A model generated the notes under the pieces. The model was not told the origin of the DNA and made no database searches. It worked only from the letters and a program-made list of their open reading frames with translations. A stretch of 11,811 bases of DNA from UCB3 sp964415605 (lineage in GTDB: Bacteria > Chloroflexota > Anaerolineae > Epilineales > Epilineaceae). Both the position numbers and the translations under genes were made by a program. Every line of letters starts with the position of its first letter. Positions within the stretch are counted from its first letter, which is position 1. Shown here one piece after another: positions 7,168-11,811 of the stretch. The stretch spans positions 1 to 11,811 of the forward strand of contig CAYQBA010000147.1 in the NCBI GenBank assembly GCA_964415605.1, read 5' to 3'.

Positions 7168-7214
7168 CTTTGCTAATGACGCGATCGCGCCGGCAAACGT
7201 CACGGCCAAAGGTG

Positions 7215-7230
7215 GAGGCGCCCGCGCCTC
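7215..7230. other. Short hairpin straddling the mutM stop codon
   Basis: GAGGCG (7215-7220), loop CCCG, and CGCCTC (7225-7230) form a perfect 6-bp G/C-rich stem overlapping the mutM stop at 7229-7231. No T-run follows directly in the mutM direction, so it is not a standard intrinsic terminator. It might slow or attenuate read-through into the downstream surface-protein gene. Confidence 0.35.
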
Positions 7231-8056
7231 AACCGGCCGTCGGCCGCTGGCACGCTTCGCAGACGTGCGTCGCCCGCTGCCCGACCACCAGCCGGACGAC
7301 CGGCGAGCCGCACGCGGGGCACGGCTCGCCGGTGCGGCGGAACACGGCCAAGGTGCCCTGCATCTCGCCCGGGTTGCCGGTCAGGTCGCGATAGCCCCCC
7401 GTCGAGAAGCTGGTCCCACGGGCCGTGATCCCCCGGGCCAGGACCTCGCGGACGGCTGCGTACAGGCGGGCGATCTCGGCCTCGCCCAGGCTGTCGGCCG
7501 TGCGCAGGGGATGCAGCCGCGCGGCCCAGAGCGCCTCGTCGGCGTAGATGTTGCCGATCCCGGCCACGAACGTCTGGTCGAGGAGGAGGGGCTTGAGCCG
7601 CCCGCGCCGCGCCGCCAGCCGCGCCCGGAACGCGTCGAGCGTCAGCGCATCGCCGAGCGGCTCGGGACCGAGCCCGCCGAGCACGGCCGCGGGGTCGGCC
7701 ACGAGGTACACCCGCCCGAACTTGCGGGGATCGTGGAAGCGCAGCTCGTCGCCGCCATTCAGCCGGAAGACGACGTGGGCGTGGCGGTTGGCGGGCGTCG
7801 ACGCCGGCACGAGCTGCAGCCGGCCGCTCATCTTCAGGTGGACGATCAGCCAGCCATGCGCCAGGCGCAGGACAAGATACTTGCCGCGCCGGCCGACGTC
7901 GACCACGGCCTGGCCCCGCACGCCGGCGTCGAGCGCGGCCGGCGTGTTCAGCGGCAGCTGGTTCGGCCAGTCCGTCCACGCGCCCGCCAGCACCCGGCCC
8001 GGCAGCACGCCGGCCAGGTCGCTGGCGTAGGTCTCGACCTCGGGGAGCTCGGGCAT
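7229..8056 (-). CDS. mutM: Formamidopyrimidine-DNA glycosylase (Fpg/MutM)
   Basis: 275 residues, the normal family length. Fpg is a bifunctional base-excision repair enzyme that removes 8-oxoguanine and formamidopyrimidines and nicks the abasic site by beta,delta-elimination. The start MPELPEVE is diagnostic: P2 is the Schiff-base nucleophile once Met is removed, E3 the general acid, E6 conserved. Other expected residues are K59 (GKYL), M76 of the intercalating loop (HLKMSGRL), R111 (HDPRKFGRV), the helix-two-turn-helix segment 159-177 with N169 (FVAGIGNIYADEALW), and a C4 zinc finger C246/C249/C266/C269 with R261 between the Cys pairs. Nothing essential is missing. The frame stays open for 80 codons upstream of this ATG, but only this start puts Pro at position 2. 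No Shine-Dalgarno precedes it; a TATACT ends 7 nt upstream, suggesting a leaderless mRNA. It is divergent from dnaE and upstream of the large surface-protein gene. Confidence 0.97.
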   Translation of the reverse strand: MPELPEVETYASDLAGVLPGRVLAGAWTDWPNQLPLNTPAALDAGVRGQAVVDVGRRGKYLVLRLAHGWLIVHLKMSGRLQLVPASTPANRHAHVVFRLNGGDELRFHDPRKFGRVYLVADPAAVLGGLGPEPLGDALTLDAFRARLAARRGRLKPLLLDQTFVAGIGNIYADEALWAARLHPLRTADSLGEAEIARLYAAVREVLARGITARGTSFSTGGYRDLTGNPGEMQGTLAVFRRTGEPCPACGSPVVRLVVGQRATHVCEACQRPTAG

Positions 8057-8063
8057 GCCGGGT

Positions 8064-8069
8064 AGTATA
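8064..8069 (-). promoter_or_regulatory. Candidate -10 box (TATACT) of mutM, implying leaderless transcription
   Basis: On the minus strand TATACT matches the TATAAT consensus at five of six positions and ends 7 nt before the mutM ATG. Transcription would therefore begin at or next to the A of ATG. This agrees with the lack of a ribosome-binding site there. The -35 position (8087-8092 on the minus strand, GGACGC) is poor, so the call rests on the -10 and the spacing. Confidence 0.45.
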
Positions 8070-8208
8070 GCCGGGACCCATCGCCGGCGTCCCGGAGCAG
8101 GTCCCGGCGCCAGTCGTCGCGGGGGGACTGGGGCCCACGCGCGTCGGCCGGGGCCGGCGTCGTCCAGCGCGGAGATCGGTGGATAACTCACATCCGGATT
8201 GCCTGCCC

Positions 8209-8222
8209 CGAACGGGTGTTCG
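8209..8222. promoter_or_regulatory. LexA operator (SOS box), Gram-positive type
   Basis: CGAACGGGTGTTCG fits the Bacillus/mycobacterial consensus CGAAC-R-N-R-Y-GTT-Y-G at every position and has perfect inverted 5-bp arms. It ends 4 bp before the TATAAT of the dnaE promoter, so a bound LexA dimer would block RNA polymerase in the spacer and -35 area. No lexA gene is in the window. A distance effect on mutM, whose -10 lies about 140 bp away, seems unlikely but is not excluded. Confidence 0.8.
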
Positions 8223-8223
8223 A

Positions 8224-8232
8224 TGATATAAT
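8224..8232 (+). promoter_or_regulatory. Extended -10 promoter of dnaE (TGATATAAT)
   Basis: A perfect TATAAT at 8227-8232 is preceded by TG one base away, the extended -10 form that can work without a good -35. At the standard 17-nt spacing the -35 position (8204-8209) reads TGCCCC, which is poor. TTGCCT at 8199-8204 is better, but its 22-nt spacer is too long. The predicted start near 8239 gives a 5' leader of about 107 nt before the dnaE ATG. The LexA box at 8209-8222 overlaps the region upstream of this -10. Confidence 0.75.
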
Positions 8233-8328
8233 CGCCGCTGTGGCGGGCAGGCCGCGCGCGGGGCTCGTCTCCGCGCCGAAACATCCCGCGCGACACCCGT
8301 CACCCGCACCCGCTGCGCCCTGGCACCC

Positions 8329-8335
8329 GAGGAGG
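8329..8335 (+). promoter_or_regulatory. Ribosome-binding site of dnaE
   Basis: GAGGAGG sits 11 nt before the ATG at 8347, a strong Shine-Dalgarno match at a slightly long but workable spacing. It fixes the dnaE start. Confidence 0.75.
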
Positions 8336-8346
8336 ACGTCCGCGCG

Positions 8347-11300
8347 ATGGCCGGCTTCACGCACTTGCACGTCCACAGCGAGTACAGCCTCCTCGACGGG
8401 CTGGCGCGCGTGCCGGACCTCGTCAAGACCGCCCGTGCGCGCGGTTTCGACGCCCTGGCGCTCACCGACCACGGCGTCATGTACGGCGCCGTCCAGTTCT
8501 ACCAGGCCGCCAAGGCCGAGGGCATCAAGCCCATCCTTGGCTGCGAGCTGTACGTGGCGCGGCGCTCGCGCCACGACCGCGAGGCCCAGGACCGCAAGCC
8601 CTACCACCTGACGGTGCTGGCCCAGGACGAGGCCGGCTACAAGAACCTCCTGCGCCTGGTGTCGCTGGCGCAGCTCGAGGGCTTCTACTACCGCCCGCGG
8701 GTGGACCGCGAGACGCTGGCGGCCCATGCCGAGGGCCTCGTGGTGTTCAGCGGCTGTCCGGCCGCCGACGCGCCCGACAAGATCATCCACGGGCAGCTCG
8801 AGGCCGCGCGCGAATCCCTCGGCTGGTACCGCGACGTCTTCGGCGACCGGTTCTTCGTCGAGCTCCAGCAGCACGACATCGACTTCCTGCCCGCCCTCAA
8901 CCGCGAGCTGATCCGGTTCGCGCGCCAGATGGACATCCCGCTCGTCGCCACCAACGACGTGCACTACTGCACCGAGAAGGACCCGCCCGCGCACGAGGTG
9001 CTGCTCTGCATCCAGACCGGCACGACGATGAGCGATGCCAAGCGCATGCGCATCGGCGACACGTTCTACCTGCGCACCGAGGCCGAGATGCGCGCGCTGT
9101 TCGCCGAGGTGCCGGACGCGGTGGACAACACCGCTCGCATCGCCGAAATGTGCGACGTCAAGCTGACGTTCGGCCAGTACAAGCTGCCGCGGTTCGCCGT
9201 GCCGGACGGCGAGACGGCCGCCAGCTTCCTGCGGCGGCAGTGCGAGCTCGGGCTGCGCGCACGCTACGGCGAGCCCGGCGAGGCGGTGCGCGCCCGGCTC
9301 GACTACGAGCTGTCGGTCATCGGGCAGATGGGCTTCGACGACTACTTCCTCATCGTGTGGGACCTGTGCCGCTTCGCGCGCGAGCAGGGGGTGTGGTGGA
9401 ACGTTCGCGGCTCGGGCGCCGGCTCGATCGTGGCCTACACGCTGCGCATCACCAACATCGACCCGCTGCACCACCAGCTCATTTTCGAGCGCTTCCTCAA
9501 CCCGTCGCGCATCTCGATGCCGGACATCGACCTCGACTTCCCGGACGACCAGCGCGACCTCTTGATCCGCTACACGTTCCAAAAGTACGGCCACGACCGC
9601 GTGGCGCAGATCATCACCTTCGGGACCATGGGCGCACGCGCCGCCATCCGCGACGCCGGCCGGGCGCTGGCCATGGACCTGGCCGACGTCGACCGTGTGG
9701 CACGGCTGGTGCCGGCCATCCCGGGCAAGCCGTGCGGCATCGACGACACCCTGCGCCCACCGTCCGACGATGCGCCCAACGAGTTCCACGTGCCGGACCT
9801 GGTCGCGCTGTACCGCGAAGACGACGCGGTCCGGCACCTCCTCGACACGGCGCGCAGCCTCGAAGGCGTCGCGCGCCACGCATCGACCCACGCGGCCGGC
9901 GTCGTGATCTCGGACCTGCCGCTGGTGGAGTACGTGCCGCTTAACCGGCCGACCGGCGGCGAGGACGCCCCGGCCGGCGAGCTGTTGCCGGTCACGCAGT
10001 TCAACATGAACGATGTCGAGAAGCTCGGCCTCTTGAAGGTCGACTTTCTCGGGCTCTCGACGCTGACCGTCCTGCGCCGCGCCGCCGAGCTGATCGAGCG
10101 CTACCACCAGAAGCGCTACACGCTCGACAACATCCCGCTCGACGACCCCGCCATCTACGCGCTGCTCTCGAGCGGCGACGTCACCGGCGTGTTCCAGGTC
10201 GAGGGCGCGGGCATGCGCAAGATGCTGCGCGAGATGCGCCCGCGCCGGTTCGAGCACATCGTGGCCGCCATCGCGCTCTACCGGCCCGGCCCGATGGAGT
10301 ACATCCCCACCTACATCGCGCGGCTGCACGGCGAAGAGCCGGTGAGCTACCACCACCCGAGCCTGCAGCCGATCCTGGAGGAGACGTTCGCGATCATCGT
10401 CTTCCAGGAGCAGATCATCCAGATCGCGCGCGACCTGGCGGGCTACAACGCCGGCGAGGCCGACACCATCCGCAAGGCGGTCGGCAAGAAGATCCGCGAC
10501 CAGCTGCTCAAGCACCGCAGCACGTTCATCGAGGGCGCGGTGGGCAACGCCATCCCGCGCGCCGCGGCCGCGGCGATCTTCGACGACATCGAGACGTTCG
10601 CGCGCTACGGCTTCAACAAGGCGCACGCCGCGGACTACGCGGTCATCGTGTGCCAGACGGCGTACCTCAAGGCGCACTACCCGGTCGAGTACATGGCGGC
10701 GCTGCTCTCGGTCGAGCGCGACAACACCGACAAGATCGGCTTCGTCACCAGCGACTGCCGCCGGATGGGGATCGCGCTCCTGCCGCCCTCGGTCAACCAC
10801 AGCGACCTGGACTTCACCATCGAGCCGGTCGACCCGGCCGCCTTCCCCGACGGCGCCGTCCGCCGCAAGCGGGGCATCCGGTTCGGGCTGGCGGCGGTCA
10901 AGAACGTCGGCGTCGGGCCGGTGAAGGCGATCCTCGACGCGCGCCGGGCCGGCGGGGCGTTCGCCGACCTCGGCGACCTCGGCCAGCGGGTGGACCTGCG
11001 GCAGGTCGGCAAGCGGGCCCTGGAGTCGCTGATCAAGGCGGGGGCGCTGGACGGCTTCGGTACGCGGGCGCAGCTCCTGGCGGTGCTCGACCGCCTGATC
11101 GGCTTCAGCGCGTCGCACCACGTGGCGGCGGCGGCGGGGCAGATGAGCCTCTTCGGCGAGGCGCTGCCGGCCGCGGGCGCCGAGCTGCTCTACCCGCTGC
11201 CCGCGGCCGAGGGCGATCCCAAGCGCGAGCTGGAGTGGGAGAAGGAGCTGATCGGGCTGTATCTCTCCGATCACCCCCTGCAGCGGGTCGCCGACGCCAT

Positions 11301-11811
11301 GGCCGACGCCGTGACGGTGCTCATCGGCTCGATCAGCGCCGAGATGGCCAACCAGCCGGTGACGGTGGCCGGCATGGTCACGGCGGTGCGCCAGACCACC
11401 ACCAAGAAGGGCGACCAGATGGGGTTCGTGCGGGTCGAGGACCTGCAGGGCGGCATCGAGGTGATCCTGTTCCCGCGCACGTACGCCGAGACCCGGACGC
11501 TGTGGAAGTCCGACAACCTGGTGATCGTGCACGGGCGCGTCGAGGCGCGCGGCGATCGGGTGCAGGTGGTGGCGGATCATGCCCGCGCCTTCGACGCCGA
11601 GACGATGGCGGAGCGCATCGCCCGCCACGAGATCGATCGCGCCGCCGGCGAGCATGGCGAGCCCGAGCCCACGGTCTCGGGCGGGCCGCCGGCCGCCTCG
11701 GGCGCGACGGTGGCGCCACCGCCGGCGCCGGACTTCCCGTGGATCGATCCCGGCGAGGGGCACAACGGCACGCGTGACGCCGTGGGCGCCGCGGTGGGGC
11801 CTTCGGCGCCG
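8347..11811 (+). CDS. dnaE: DNA polymerase III alpha subunit (DnaE), extreme C-terminus beyond window
   Basis: 1155 codons to the window end without a stop; family length is about 1150-1250. DnaE is the replicative polymerase in the cytoplasmic holoenzyme. PHP domain: residues 6-270, starting HLHVHSEYSLLDG, with all nine metal ligands of active PHP exonucleases (H8, H10, D17, H42, E67, H87, C137, D204, H206). Palm: catalytic D393 and D395 in MPDIDLDF, third carboxylate D566 in LLKVDFLGL; RGSGAGS at 354-360 belongs to the C-family active site. Fingers: about 570-810, including ALYRPGPMEYIP and YGFNKAHAADYA. HhH segment: about 885-905. Clamp-binding motif: QMSLF (932-936). OB fold: about 1003-1080 (VAGMVTAVRQTTTKKGDQM). 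From about 1100 the chain is Pro/Gly/Ala-rich. The clamp motif and OB fold point to replicative DnaE1 rather than the shorter SOS polymerase DnaE2/ImuC. The LexA box upstream suggests damage-inducible expression. Confidence 0.97.
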   Translation, partial: MAGFTHLHVHSEYSLLDGLARVPDLVKTARARGFDALALTDHGVMYGAVQFYQAAKAEGIKPILGCELYVARRSRHDREAQDRKPYHLTVLAQDEAGYKNLLRLVSLAQLEGFYYRPRVDRETLAAHAEGLVVFSGCPAADAPDKIIHGQLEAARESLGWYRDVFGDRFFVELQQHDIDFLPALNRELIRFARQMDIPLVATNDVHYCTEKDPPAHEVLLCIQTGTTMSDAKRMRIGDTFYLRTEAEMRALFAEVPDAVDNTARIAEMCDVKLTFGQYKLPRFAVPDGETAASFLRRQCELGLRARYGEPGEAVRARLDYELSVIGQMGFDDYFLIVWDLCRFAREQGVWWNVRGSGAGSIVAYTLRITNIDPLHHQLIFERFLNPSRISMPDIDLDFPDDQRDLLIRYTFQKYGHDRVAQIITFGTMGARAAIRDAGRALAMDLADVDRVARLVPAIPGKPCGIDDTLRPPSDDAPNEFHVPDLVALYREDDAVRHLLDTARSLEGVARHASTHAAGVVISDLPLVEYVPLNRPTGGEDAPAGELLPVTQFNMNDVEKLGLLKVDFLGLSTLTVLRRAAELIERYHQKRYTLDNIPLDDPAIYALLSSGDVTGVFQVEGAGMRKMLREMRPRRFEHIVAAIALYRPGPMEYIPTYIARLHGEEPVSYHHPSLQPILEETFAIIVFQEQIIQIARDLAGYNAGEADTIRKAVGKKIRDQLLKHRSTFIEGAVGNAIPRAAAAAIFDDIETFARYGFNKAHAADYAVIVCQTAYLKAHYPVEYMAALLSVERDNTDKIGFVTSDCRRMGIALLPPSVNHSDLDFTIEPVDPAAFPDGAVRRKRGIRFGLAAVKNVGVGPVKAILDARRAGGAFADLGDLGQRVDLRQVGKRALESLIKAGALDGFGTRAQLLAVLDRLIGFSASHHVAAAAGQMSLFGEALPAAGAELLYPLPAAEGDPKRELEWEKELIGLYLSDHPLQRVADAMADAVTVLIGSISAEMANQPVTVAGMVTAVRQTTTKKGDQMGFVRVEDLQGGIEVILFPRTYAETRTLWKSDNLVIVHGRVEARGDRVQVVADHARAFDAETMAERIARHEIDRAAGEHGEPEPTVSGGPPAASGATVAPPPAPDFPWIDPGEGHNGTRDAVGAAVGPSAP

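Noticed and set aside
7181..7188. GCGATCGC palindrome, as in the cyanobacterial HIP1 repeat
   Set aside because: I noticed only this one copy; HIP1 is meaningful only when highly repeated, and the rest of the window does not look cyanobacterial.
6110..8065. Plus-strand frame of 651 codons
   Set aside because: It spans the antisense of both the LTD region and mutM as well as the gap between them; no domain is recognisable.
8057..8296. 80-codon N-terminal extension of mutM
   Set aside because: Fpg needs Pro at position 2 after the initiator Met. The extension would also run through the dnaE promoter and LexA box.
8188..11763. Minus-strand open frame of 1191 codons covering dnaE
   Set aside because: It is antisense to a clear DnaE; the translation is His/Arg/Val/Asp-rich low-complexity text typical of GC-rich shadow frames and contains no domain.

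Overview
The window looks like chromosomal DNA from a high-GC free-living bacterium. Three things make Chloroflexota (Anaerolineae/Caldilineae-like lineages) my best guess. First, there are very large secreted proteins with long Thr-Pro linkers carrying short Ala/Thr-rich helical inserts. Second, lamin-tail (LTD) and CSLREA/beta-helix surface modules are combined in one protein, which ends in a Leu-Pro-aromatic-basic tail (LYLPFTQIRR). Third, a Gram-positive-type LexA box stands in front of dnaE. This is an inference from protein style, not a phylogenetic result.

Layout, left to right. Positions 1-1379 (minus): the N-terminal 459 residues of a secreted double-LTD protein that runs into a Thr-Pro linker and off the window edge. 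Positions 1380-1672: a gene-free gap. Positions 1673-7126 (minus): a 1817-residue secreted protein, with its Thr-Pro-coding repeat tract at 4562-5764. Positions 7127-7228: a short, AT-richer gap. Positions 7229-8056 (minus): mutM (fpg), a formamidopyrimidine-DNA glycosylase with all expected catalytic and zinc residues. Positions 8057-8346: the divergent control region between mutM and dnaE; between 8070 and 8198 I see nothing specific. Positions 8347-11811 (plus): dnaE, the DNA polymerase III alpha subunit, complete except for its extreme C-terminus.

How the parts relate. The right half is a DNA-maintenance pair: an oxidised-base repair glycosylase and a replicative polymerase, transcribed divergently. 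The dnaE promoter is an extended -10 (TGATATAAT) with a perfect match to the Gram-positive SOS/LexA operator (CGAACGGGTGTTCG) immediately upstream. The polymerase keeps all nine metal ligands of an active PHP proofreading domain. mutM appears to be transcribed leaderlessly from its own -10. The left half is a pair of tandem paralogous cell-surface proteins. Their LTD1 and LTD2 domains match pairwise, so the pair arose by whole-gene or whole-module duplication. The larger paralog also carries a beta-helix and Ig-like moiety, a 9-G homopolymer inside its coding frame, and an exact 30-residue internal duplication in the Thr-Pro linker whose DNA differs only at synonymous third positions.

Most other long open frames, including several of 600-1200 codons antisense to these genes, are shadows created by high GC and by the stop-poor Thr-Pro repeat DNA. 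They are listed as rejected.
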